A stretch of DNA of 64,000 bases from an uncultured Polaribacter sp. (GTDB lineage Bacteria; Bacteroidota; Bacteroidia; Flavobacteriales; Flavobacteriaceae). Positions 49,517-56,439 of this stretch are shown here, in pieces (position 1 is the stretch's first letter; each line of letters opens with the position of its first letter). The DNA is taken from assembly GCF_947496195.1 (NCBI RefSeq), contig NZ_CANMBY010000002.1, forward strand, positions 1-64,000, read 5' to 3'. The notes under the pieces were generated by a model. It made no database searches and had not been told where the DNA came from. It saw only the letters and a list, made by a program, of their open reading frames with translations. A program made the translations under genes and the position numbers.

Positions 49517-51355
49517 TTAAAAAGGCCATATTATTGGCACTAATAGTAAGGTTGTAATTAAAAATATTATTAGTAATGGAAAACCAACCTTAAAGTAATC
49601 CATAAACTTATATCCTCCTGAACTCATAACCATTGCATTGGTAGTTGTACCAATTGGAGTTAAAAAAGCAGTTGAGGCACTAATGGCAATAGTAATTAAT
49701 ACTGGTTCTGGTGAAATATTTAATTTGTTTGCAGCTAATAATACTATAGGTGCCATTAAAACAGCTGTTGCAGAATTATTTATAAACTGACTAAATGTAG
49801 TTGTTAAAATAAAAATGCCTCCAATTAATAGAATAGGGTTTTCTTTACCTAGAACACTAATTAATGAATTAGAAATCATTTCTGCAGCTCCAGTTTTTTG
49901 AATTGCTAAACCCATAGGAATCATTGCAGCAATCATAACAACACTAGTAAAACTTATGCTTTTATATGCTTTTGAAAATGGAACACAACCAGAAAATAAA
50001 ACAATACCAGCAGAAATTAAAGCTGCTATAGCACCAGGTACTGCTTTTACAACTAATAAAACAATCATAATTAATAAAGCCACCAATGCAATAAAAGATT
50101 TGCCTGTTAATTCATCTACATCCTTAAGTAATTCTTCAGGCCTACCAACAACAACAACGTTTTTATGGTTGTTTTTTAATTTCTCTATATTTTCCCAAGG
50201 GCCTCTAATAATGAAGCTATCTCCAGAATTAACTCTAATTTCTTCATCTATAAAAGGTTTTCTATTTCTAGAAGTAGCTAAAACTTGTACACCATATCTT
50301 TTAAAATATTCTTGGATTTTAATCTTTCTACCAATTAAAAATGATTTTGGAGTTACCAGAACTTCAGACATACCAACTTCTTGATTTATTAAATTGTGTC
50401 TTAATTCACTTTTTGCAGATTCCTTTGGTAAAAGTCCTAATCTAAAGGTAATCATCAGCTTATTAATACTTTCTGTTGTTCCTTTTACAGTAATAATATC
50501 ATGATATCTTAGTTCAGTATCTTTTTCTGGAAGCTCTATAAAAGGCTGTGTACCTTTTAATCTATTTGGGTGTCTTCTTTTTAAACGAACAATGTTTATT
50601 TGATATTCGTTTTCTAAATCCCACTCATTAATTTTTGTATTAATCAAAGGAGAAATTGATCTAATTCTTAATCTGTAATAATCATTTTCTATTTTATAAG
50701 CTTCAATCCATTCATGCAGGGTAGAATCTATATTAATGGGTTTGTTATTTGTTTTGTTTTTTGGTAATAATTTAAAGCCAATAAATCTAAAATATAAAAT
50801 GGCTATGATTAAAAGGGGTAAACCTATTAAAGCAAATTCAAAAAAAGAAAAACCATCATAACCAGCTTCTATTAATGAGTTATTTACAATAATATTTGGG
50901 GGTGTACCTGTTAAAGTTAATAGACCACCAGTATTAGAACCAAAAGCAACTGGAATTAATATTTTAGAAGGCATTGTTCCAATACTCCATGCAGATGAAA
51001 TTGTGGCTGGTAATAATGTAGCAACAGTTCCTGTATTACTTACAAAACCAGATAAAACTCCAGAACCTAGTGTAATAATTATTAATAATTTTGGAACACT
51101 ATTTTTTGCAAGACTTATTAATTTTTTTCCTGCTAAAGCAGTCCATCCTGTTTGTGAAAGACCTTCTCCAATTATAAATAAAGAAGCTATCATAATTACT
51201 GTTGGATTACTAAAACCACTTAGAGTTTCTTCTAGTGTTAATATTCCAACTAAAAACAAACTTAACATTGAAACTAAAGCCACAACATCAGGAGAGTATT
51301 TTCCCCAAACAAATAAAACAATAGTTATAAAAAGTATAATTAGCATTAATGTCAT
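49517..51355 (-). CDS. SLC13/DASS-family permease with two TrkA-C (RCK_C) domains
   Basis: A 612-aa inner-membrane sodium-coupled anion transporter. N- and C-terminal membrane halves carry paired family motifs, SNTGTVATLLPATISSA and NNSATAVLMAPIVLL, with PIGTTTNAMVMSSGGY near the end. Between them lie two cytoplasmic RCK_C domains (about 205-400, each with the IRxxxP type strands), likely regulatory. Substrates in the family are sulfate, dicarboxylates or citrate. A palindrome (51398-51420) upstream is a candidate operator. Confidence 0.88.
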   Translation of the reverse strand: MTLMLIILFITIVLFVWGKYSPDVVALVSMLSLFLVGILTLEETLSGFSNPTVIMIASLFIIGEGLSQTGWTALAGKKLISLAKNSVPKLLIIITLGSGVLSGFVSNTGTVATLLPATISSAWSIGTMPSKILIPVAFGSNTGGLLTLTGTPPNIIVNNSLIEAGYDGFSFFEFALIGLPLLIIAILYFRFIGFKLLPKNKTNNKPINIDSTLHEWIEAYKIENDYYRLRIRSISPLINTKINEWDLENEYQINIVRLKRRHPNRLKGTQPFIELPEKDTELRYHDIITVKGTTESINKLMITFRLGLLPKESAKSELRHNLINQEVGMSEVLVTPKSFLIGRKIKIQEYFKRYGVQVLATSRNRKPFIDEEIRVNSGDSFIIRGPWENIEKLKNNHKNVVVVGRPEELLKDVDELTGKSFIALVALLIMIVLLVVKAVPGAIAALISAGIVLFSGCVPFSKAYKSISFTSVVMIAAMIPMGLAIQKTGAAEMISNSLISVLGKENPILLIGGIFILTTTFSQFINNSATAVLMAPIVLLAANKLNISPEPVLITIAISASTAFLTPIGTTTNAMVMSSGGYKFMDYFKVGFPLLIIFLITTLLLVPIIWPF

Positions 51356-51397
51356 AATGACTTAAAATTTATATAGTAAATGTACCATCTATATAAA

Positions 51398-51420
51398 ATG
51401 ATTTTCATGATAGAAATCAT
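51398..51420. promoter_or_regulatory. inverted repeat ahead of the SLC13 gene
   Basis: ATGATTT and AAATCAT are separated by 9 bases, about 45-65 bases upstream of the SLC13 ATG and on the far side from bshB1. A candidate regulator-binding site in the divergent intergenic region (51356-51637), which is otherwise AT-rich and featureless. Confidence 0.35.
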
Positions 51421-51637
51421 AAAATTAAGAACTGATTGATTTTTATTAATATGTTAAAAATGTATGTATTATTTAAGAAATTTGAAAAACGAAATCGAAA
51501 TAGAAATTTCTAATAACTAAATATTACTTTAAAAAAGATTATTTTTGATGATTAAAAAAAATATTTTTTTGGCTTTATTTGATTAGTTTGATAAATAAAA
51601 ACTCATTTTTTTTAATTTATAATAAAAATTTACAAAT

Positions 51638-52354
51638 ATGAAACTCGATATTTTAGCTTTTGGTGCACATCCAGATGATGTAGAATTAGGTTGTGGAGCA
51701 ACAATTGCAAAAGAAATTTCTTTAGGTAAAAAAGTTGGTATAGTTGATTTGACTAGAGGAGAGTTAGGCACAAGAGGCTCTGCTGATTTAAGAGATGAAG
51801 AAGCCAAAAAGTCTGCTGAAATTTTAGGAGTATCTGTAAGAGAAAATTTGGGTTTTTCTGATGGTTTTTTTAAAAACGATAAAGAACATCAGTTGGCTAT
51901 TATAAAAATGATTCGAAAGTATAGGCCAGAAATTGTTTTATGCAATGCAGTTGATGATAGACATATAGATCATGGAAAAGGAAGCAAATTAGTGTCTGAT
52001 GCTTGTTTTTTAAGTGGTTTATTAAAAATTGAAACTAAAGTTGATGAAAAACTTCAAGAAAAATGGAGACCTAATAATGTGTATCATTATATTCAATGGA
52101 AAAATATAAATCCAGATTTTGTTGTTGATGTCACAGGATTTATTGAAAAGAAAGTAGATTCAATTTTAGCTTATAGTTCTCAATTCTTTGATCCTAAGAG
52201 TAATGAGCCAGAAACACCTATAACAAGTAAAAACTTTTTAGACAGTATAACATATAGAGCAAAAGATTTAGGAAGAATAATAGGAGTGGAGTATGCAGAA
52301 GGTTTTACTTCAGAACGATTTGTTGCTGTAAAAAATTTAGATAAATTATTTTAA
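51638..52354 (+). CDS. bshB1: bacillithiol biosynthesis deacetylase BshB1
   Basis: A 238-aa zinc-dependent LmbE-like N-deacetylase that removes the acetyl group from GlcNAc-malate, the second step in making the thiol bacillithiol. Zinc ligands are in FGAHPDDVELGCG (His11, Asp14) and RHIDHGKG; the DLTRGELGTRGS loop is the BshB signature. The bshA and bshC partners are not in this window. It lies just upstream of tRNA-His. Confidence 0.93.
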   Translation: MKLDILAFGAHPDDVELGCGATIAKEISLGKKVGIVDLTRGELGTRGSADLRDEEAKKSAEILGVSVRENLGFSDGFFKNDKEHQLAIIKMIRKYRPEIVLCNAVDDRHIDHGKGSKLVSDACFLSGLLKIETKVDEKLQEKWRPNNVYHYIQWKNINPDFVVDVTGFIEKKVDSILAYSSQFFDPKSNEPETPITSKNFLDSITYRAKDLGRIIGVEYAEGFTSERFVAVKNLDKLF

Positions 52355-52384
52355 TTAATTCTTTTAGTAGAATTAAAAATAAAT

Positions 52385-52392
52385 TATATTTG
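52385..52392 (+). promoter_or_regulatory. -7 box of tRNA-His
   Basis: TATATTTG, an exact -7 element, 16 bases before the first base of the mature tRNA. No clear TTG at -33. Confidence 0.5.
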
Positions 52393-52408
52393 TACCCGCA
52401 AATTAAAT

Positions 52409-52483
52409 GGTGGTTGTAGCTCAGTTGGTTAGAGCGTCGGTTTGTGGTACCGAAAGTCGTGGGTTCGAGCCCCATCTTCCACC
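52409..52483 (+). tRNA. tRNA-His (GTG)
   Basis: A complete cloverleaf: extra G at -1 (52409) facing C73, D stem GCTC/GAGC, anticodon stem TCGGT/ACCGA with anticodon GTG at 52444-52446, T stem GTGGG/CCCAT and TTCGAGC loop. The G-1:C73 pair is specific to tRNA-His. The acceptor stem is GTGGTTG against CTTCCAC, leaving two adjacent U-U mismatches at 5-68 and 6-67. CCA is not fully encoded. Confidence 0.95.
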
Positions 52484-52491
52484 CAAAATTT

Positions 52492-52525
52492 AAAAAAGCC
52501 TTTTCATTATGAAAAGGCTTTTTTT
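52492..52525 (+). terminator. tRNA-His terminator
   Basis: A perfect stem AAGCCTTTTC/GAAAAGGCTT with a five-base loop and a run of T, beginning 9 bases after the tRNA. Confidence 0.9.
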
Positions 52526-52530
52526 AGTTA

Positions 52531-52563
52531 AGGGATATTTTAGGGGTATTTTAGGGGCTTTTT
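52531..52563 (+). repeat. three tandem 11-base AGGG repeats
   Basis: AGGGATATTTT, AGGGGTATTTT and AGGGGCTTTTT follow each other without gaps, one helical turn each, 48 bases after the tRNA-His gene. Spacing and position resemble arm-type sites of tyrosine integrases. Confidence 0.7.
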
Positions 52564-52734
52564 AATAAGAAGTTGTCAAATATTGAAGAGCTTTACTTTT
52601 ATGACATCTGGTTAGGGATCCTCAAATCATTTAAGTTGTTATGCTTCTTCTAATAGAAATTAGGGGTAAGCTTTATTAACACTCTCCAATACTTGATAAA
52701 CTCTGAAAAAATTAATTTTCAATGAACTTCTTAG

Positions 52735-52790
52735 CTATGCTATTATGTTGTTTTATAGGGATTAAACAACATAATTTTAGGGGTGCATAG
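52735..52790 (+). other. hairpin with AGGG in loop and bulge
   Basis: Outer arms CTATGC/GCATAG (52735-52740, 52785-52790), inner perfect 12-bp arms ATTATGTTGTTT/AAACAACATAAT (52742-52753, 52764-52775). The 10-base loop TATAGGGATT and the 9-base bulge TTTAGGGGT both expose the AGGG motif. Confidence 0.6.
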
Positions 52791-52798
52791 TATGTTTT

Positions 52799-52840
52799 AA
52801 AAAAGGTAAATCTATTATAGGGATTAAGTTTTACCTTTTT
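52799..52840 (-). terminator. hairpin with the same TATAGGGATTAA loop, possible terminator
   Basis: Perfect arms AAAAAGGTAAA (52800-52810) and TTTACCTTTTT (52830-52840) with a 19-base loop. Only two G-C pairs, but on the minus strand it ends in a T run, so it could end a transcript from the promoter at 52904-52933. It could also act in the plus direction. Confidence 0.45.
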
Positions 52841-52903
52841 AAATAACTAATATTTTTAATGAACTTAGTTGGTTTTGACTATATGTAGTCTTTAACAACA
52901 CTT

Positions 52904-52933
52904 CAAATGTAGTAATTATTTACCACAAAACAA
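52904..52933 (-). promoter_or_regulatory. promoter/operator copy without an annotated gene
   Basis: Minus strand TTG (52933-52931), 19 bases, TACATTTG (52911-52904). The block on the plus strand (CAAATGTAGTAA, six variable bases, then ACCACAAA) repeats the XRE promoter at 53564-53592 with the same GTAGT-N8-ACCAC inverted element. It would drive a leftward RNA of about 100 bases to the hairpin at 52799-52840. Confidence 0.6.
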
Positions 52934-53005
52934 GTAATATATATAAAAAATTATCAAACTTTTATTGTATTTGTTATAATGTACTGATAAACAAAGCTTT
53001 ATAAA

Positions 53006-53033
53006 TACTACAATTTATGATTTATTACTACAA
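53006..53033 (+). repeat. two TACTACAA direct repeats
   Basis: TACTACAA at 53006-53013 and at 53026-53033, 20 bases apart. Their complement TTGTAGTA resembles the half-sites in the XRE promoter elements, so they may be extra binding sites. Confidence 0.45.
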
Positions 53034-53111
53034 ATAATAATGTATTGATGTTTAACTATAATTTATCATAAGTATTATAGATTTTTATAATAAAATATAT
53101 TGATATAAGTC

Positions 53112-53142
53112 ATAAAAAAGGCTACCTATAAAAGGTAGCCTT
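53112..53142 (-). terminator. terminator of the XRE gene
   Basis: A perfect 10-bp stem AAGGCTACCT/AGGTAGCCTT with a five-base loop, followed on the minus strand by a T run. Confidence 0.88.
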
Positions 53143-53177
53143 GATTCAGGGGTAATAAGGGGATGTATTGTAATATT

Positions 53178-53552
53178 TTAGTATTCAGAATCTTTTATAA
53201 ACTCTTCAATATTATTAAGTCTTTGAAGTATTTTCTTTGATAATCCTTTAAATTGATCTCTTACCAAGTCTTTTATATGTTCTTCTATAGGAGAGTGTAC
53301 TTCTTTTTGAACAGCAACATAAGAGTCTTTATATTTACCAACACCTGTAAATAACCATAAAGGATCTATTCCTTCAATATTATCTAATATTGCTAGTAAT
53401 ATAGTTTCGTTAGGCTTCTTTGTGTAATTTACAACAGCACTGACCAATTGTTGAGAAACACCAATAAGTTCTGCGAACTTTCTTTGGTTAAGTCCTGAGT
53501 CATTAAACACTTTTATGACTCTATCTGCTCTATCTTTATCTACTTTTTTCAT
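53178..53552 (-). CDS. XRE-family HTH regulator
   Basis: From the ATG at 53552, 124 aa. The Cro/CI helix-turn-helix is at about 10-65 (RVIKVFNDSGLNQRKFAELI, GVSQQLVSAVVNYTKKP), followed by DNIEGIDPLWLFTGVGKYKD, a segment usual in Bacteroidota phage-type repressors. Those normally continue into an S24 peptidase domain; here it is replaced by a short helical tail (KDLVRDQFKGLSKKILQRL). A TTG 12 codons upstream lies in the promoter and is unlikely. It has its own promoter and terminator, in the same direction as the LytTR operon. Confidence 0.85.
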   Translation of the reverse strand: MKKVDKDRADRVIKVFNDSGLNQRKFAELIGVSQQLVSAVVNYTKKPNETILLAILDNIEGIDPLWLFTGVGKYKDSYVAVQKEVHSPIEEHIKDLVRDQFKGLSKKILQRLNNIEEFIKDSEY

Positions 53553-53563
53553 TTTGGGGTCTT

Positions 53564-53592
53564 CAAATGTAGTAAAAAAAAACCACAAACAA
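53564..53592 (-). promoter_or_regulatory. promoter and putative operator of the XRE gene
   Basis: Minus strand TTG (53592-53590), 18 bases, TACATTTG (53571-53564), 11 bases ahead of the ATG. Between the boxes is the inverted element GTAGT-N8-ACCAC (plus strand 53569-53586), shared with the copy at 52904-52933, suggesting autoregulation. Confidence 0.68.
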
Positions 53593-53612
53593 TTATTTTT
53601 TTTAATTTTTTA

Positions 53613-54362
53613 TTAAATATCCTTGAGTATGCTTATTATTTCAGGCTTTTTTCTACTAGATACTGGTACAGTAGTATTGTCCTGTAAAACTAGATAACCC
53701 CCATCAGATTTAATAAACTCTTTAATATATTCTTTATTTATTAAATAACTTTGATGGACTCTAATAAAATTATTGTCTTTTAATAAATCTGAATAATACT
53801 TAAGCGTTTTAGAAACCATTATTTTGCTTTTATCTTTAAAATAGAAAGTTGTGTAGTTACTATCTGACTTGCATTTTATAATATTATTTATATCTACAAT
53901 TACTATTTTTTCTGAGGTATGTAAAGAAATTTTAGTAGGTATGTTATTTGGAGTTGTAACTAAATCATTTAAAATGTTTATTTGTTCTTCTCTTATAGCT
54001 AAACTATTCTTTGCCTTTTTAACAGATTCTTTTAAATCTTCTATAGAGTAGGGTTTAAGTATATAATCTATAGCAGCAAACTTAAAAGCTTTAATAGCAT
54101 ATTCATCACTTGCTGTAATAAATATTACTCTAGACTTTAAATTTGGTATCATTTCTAATATATCAAAAGCAGTACCATCTCCTAACATAATATCTAAGAA
54201 TAAGATATCTGGTTGTTTTTTTTGTAATTTCTTTACAGCTTCTATTATATGGCTAGCACTACCTATAATTTCTAACTCCGTTAATTCATTTTTTATATCT
54301 TGAATTAACATTTGTAATGCGTTTATATTATCTTCTACTACAAATGATGTTATTTTGTCCAT
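53613..54362 (-). CDS. LytTR-family response regulator
   Basis: A 249-aa regulator: receiver domain at 1-115 with phospho-acceptor Asp57 (DILFLDIMLGDG), conserved FITASDEYAIKAFKFAAIDYILKP, and a LytTR DNA-binding domain at about 145-245 (IVDINNIIKCKSDSNYTTFYF, FIRVHQSYLINKEYI). LytTR domains bind pairs of short direct repeats. It follows the kinase gene by 25 bases, so the two are an operon. Its likely target is the promoter of the lipoprotein gene at 56440-57528. Confidence 0.93.
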   Translation of the reverse strand: MDKITSFVVEDNINALQMLIQDIKNELTELEIIGSASHIIEAVKKLQKKQPDILFLDIMLGDGTAFDILEMIPNLKSRVIFITASDEYAIKAFKFAAIDYILKPYSIEDLKESVKKAKNSLAIREEQINILNDLVTTPNNIPTKISLHTSEKIVIVDINNIIKCKSDSNYTTFYFKDKSKIMVSKTLKYYSDLLKDNNFIRVHQSYLINKEYIKEFIKSDGGYLVLQDNTTVPVSSRKKPEIISILKDI

Positions 54363-54387
54363 ATTGTATGTTTTCTATTCTTTTTAA

Positions 54388-56358
54388 TTAGAAATCAGTC
54401 TCTAAAGGTATTTTAAAACTTACATTAGTGCCAGTTATTATATCACCTTCTTTAACTTCAGATATATTAAAGTCACTGTATTTATATATATTATTAATTC
54501 TTTCTTTAGTTATTATTAATGCCGCAGATTTATGGTTTGTTTCTTTTTTGTTATTAATAGATGTATTAAAACCTATTCCATCGTCTTTTATAGAACAATA
54601 TAAAATGTTCTTCTTAATAGTAAAAGATATTTCAATATTTCCAAGCTCCTTATTTATAAAGGCATGATGAATTGCATTTTCTGCAAAAGGTTGAATTAAC
54701 ATAGTTGGTACAAGTATTTCTTCTGCATCTATATTATTTAAACTTGTTTTAATTGAATAACTAATTTTTTTAGAGCTCATTTTTTGTTCTAACTCTAGAT
54801 AATTTTTTAATGCTTCAATTTCTTCTTTTAAAGTTATTTTGTCCTTCATAGAGCTATTAAGTATGCTTCTTAATAAACTTGAAAAATGATTTATAGAGTT
54901 ATTTAGTTCTTTTGTTTTTCCAGAATTACCCAAAGCTTTAATTCCGTTTAAAACATTAAATATAAAATGAGGATTCATTTGGAGCTGAAGTGCTTTTTGC
55001 TTTAGGGTTAATAATGAATTTTTCAACTCTAATTCATTAAGTTTCTTACTATTCTTTTTCTTGATGCTTTTAATATTAAGATCTACCAAAACATAACTTA
55101 TAAAGACAAAAAGAATAAATGAACTAATTATAAAGTAGACATTATAGTAAAAAGGAGTATTAATTGTAAAATTAATCTTTTTGATATCACTTTTTATATC
55201 ATCAATTTTAGATTGTAGTTCTAGAGTATAACTTCCATAATCTAAATTTGCTAATTGTAATGAGTTGTTTTTACTCCAATAAGAGAAAGTATTATTGATT
55301 TTATACCTGTATAAAATATTTTTTGGTTTTAGCAAGTTTACTGTTTTGTAAACAATAGATATAGAGTTTTCATTAGAACTCAAATTAAGATTACTATTCT
55401 CTTTTGATATATAATTAACTTCTTTAAAATTTACTTTAACACTCTCTAAGTGTAGATTGGGTTTACTACTTCTATTATTTATGTTATATTTTTTTTGTTG
55501 ATATAGGCCTTGATTGGTTCCAATCCATTTTGTGTTTTGGTTGTCGTTAAAAACGTAATTTATATGATCAGTTTTTAAAGTATTGTATTTATTTATTTTT
55601 TGTAGAAATTTAAAATCTGGTAAAGAAAATATTTCTATTCCATTGTTAATAGAACTAACCCACAATTCATTTTCGATAATTGAAATGTTAGAAATGTTTT
55701 GAATAGTTTTTATAGGTTGAATTTTATTATCATTTAAACAGATAACCTTATTATTTGAAGCACCTAATAGTTTTTCACCATCTATCTCTAAATCAACAAA
55801 CACATCATTTGTTAGTAAAGTAATTTTTTTCGGTTGAATTAAATCATCAATTTGATAAAGTCCATTATTAGAAGCAATAAAAAATGAGTTATTTGCATAA
55901 ACAATATCGTAAATAATTGAAAAATCTAATTTTGTATTTATTTGTATTGGTAGTAGTTTTTTATTTTTTAAATGACAAATACCCTGATTTGTAGCAACAA
56001 AAACATCAGTACCTTTTATTATTACGTTAAAGACTTTTTTACTTTCATAAAAAACTTCTTGATTACCTTCTTTAACAATCAACCCTTTTGTTGTACCAAC
56101 AAAAAGTTTTTTATTGTTAAATAGGAGAGAAGTGATTTTTTTAGAATTTACTCTTGTAAAGTCATCACCATCAAAACGAATAAGTCCACTATCTGTTCCT
56201 AACCATAAATACCCAATATTATCTTGAGTGATTTTTAATATATTAGCATTTGAAAGGCCATTTTCTGTATTGAATATTTTATATGTCTCTTGTTGCGAAA
56301 CAATTTGAGATACATAGAATATAGTAACAAGGACAATTATTTTTTTACAAAGGGTCAT
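54388..56358 (-). CDS. LytS-type sensor histidine kinase with beta-propeller sensor
   Basis: From the ATG at 56358, 656 aa. A signal peptide is followed by a periplasmic two-component-type propeller (repeats such as NIGYLWLGTDSGLIRFDGD, KTLKTDHINYVFNDNQNTKWIGTNQGLY) and a Y_Y_Y-like domain, one transmembrane helix at about 400-425, and a cytoplasmic His_kinase domain with LQMNPHFIFNVLN (His near 463), plus an ATPase domain (PFAENAIHHAF, IKDDGIGF). It would sense an envelope signal. A TTG two codons upstream also opens the frame, but lies in the -7 box. Confidence 0.9.
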   Translation of the reverse strand: MTLCKKIIVLVTIFYVSQIVSQQETYKIFNTENGLSNANILKITQDNIGYLWLGTDSGLIRFDGDDFTRVNSKKITSLLFNNKKLFVGTTKGLIVKEGNQEVFYESKKVFNVIIKGTDVFVATNQGICHLKNKKLLPIQINTKLDFSIIYDIVYANNSFFIASNNGLYQIDDLIQPKKITLLTNDVFVDLEIDGEKLLGASNNKVICLNDNKIQPIKTIQNISNISIIENELWVSSINNGIEIFSLPDFKFLQKINKYNTLKTDHINYVFNDNQNTKWIGTNQGLYQQKKYNINNRSSKPNLHLESVKVNFKEVNYISKENSNLNLSSNENSISIVYKTVNLLKPKNILYRYKINNTFSYWSKNNSLQLANLDYGSYTLELQSKIDDIKSDIKKINFTINTPFYYNVYFIISSFILFVFISYVLVDLNIKSIKKKNSKKLNELELKNSLLTLKQKALQLQMNPHFIFNVLNGIKALGNSGKTKELNNSINHFSSLLRSILNSSMKDKITLKEEIEALKNYLELEQKMSSKKISYSIKTSLNNIDAEEILVPTMLIQPFAENAIHHAFINKELGNIEISFTIKKNILYCSIKDDGIGFNTSINNKKETNHKSAALIITKERINNIYKYSDFNISEVKEGDIITGTNVSFKIPLETDF

Positions 56359-56361
56359 ATA

Positions 56362-56412
56362 CAAACTTACTAATTAAAATGTCACTATGCATTTTATTTG
56401 CACAGTGACATT
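56362..56412 (-). promoter_or_regulatory. -7 box and upstream inverted repeat of the kinase gene
   Basis: TAAGTTTG (minus strand 56369-56362) ends 3 bases before the ATG, so the mRNA may be leaderless. Just upstream, arms 56378-56390 and 56400-56412 form a 13-bp inverted repeat with one mismatch and a 9-base loop, covering the -33 region. It may be an operator, or the terminator of the lipoprotein gene. Confidence 0.5.
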
Positions 56413-56439
56413 ACTTAAAACTACAATTTCCATTCCAAA

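Larger units (their letters stand above)
52526..53177. other. gene-free region dense in AGGG motifs, hairpins and operator-like repeats
   Basis: About 650 bases with no open frame of note on either strand. It contains ten AGGG-type motifs, all on the plus strand, three of them in tandem 11-base units at 52531-52563; two hairpins with the same loop sequence (52735-52790 and 52799-52840); a minus-strand promoter at 52904-52933 that copies the XRE promoter; two TACTACAA direct repeats (53006, 53026); and the XRE gene terminator. Its place behind a tRNA suggests a decayed or cryptic integration site, or a non-coding RNA locus. Confidence 0.6.

Noticed and set aside
49956-50384. 142-codon plus-strand frame inside the SLC13 gene
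   Set aside because: It lies wholly opposite a well-supported gene and its translation shows no family features.
51583-51807. Minus-strand frame over the start of bshB1
   Set aside because: It overlaps the zinc-binding region of a clear gene and has no recognisable product.
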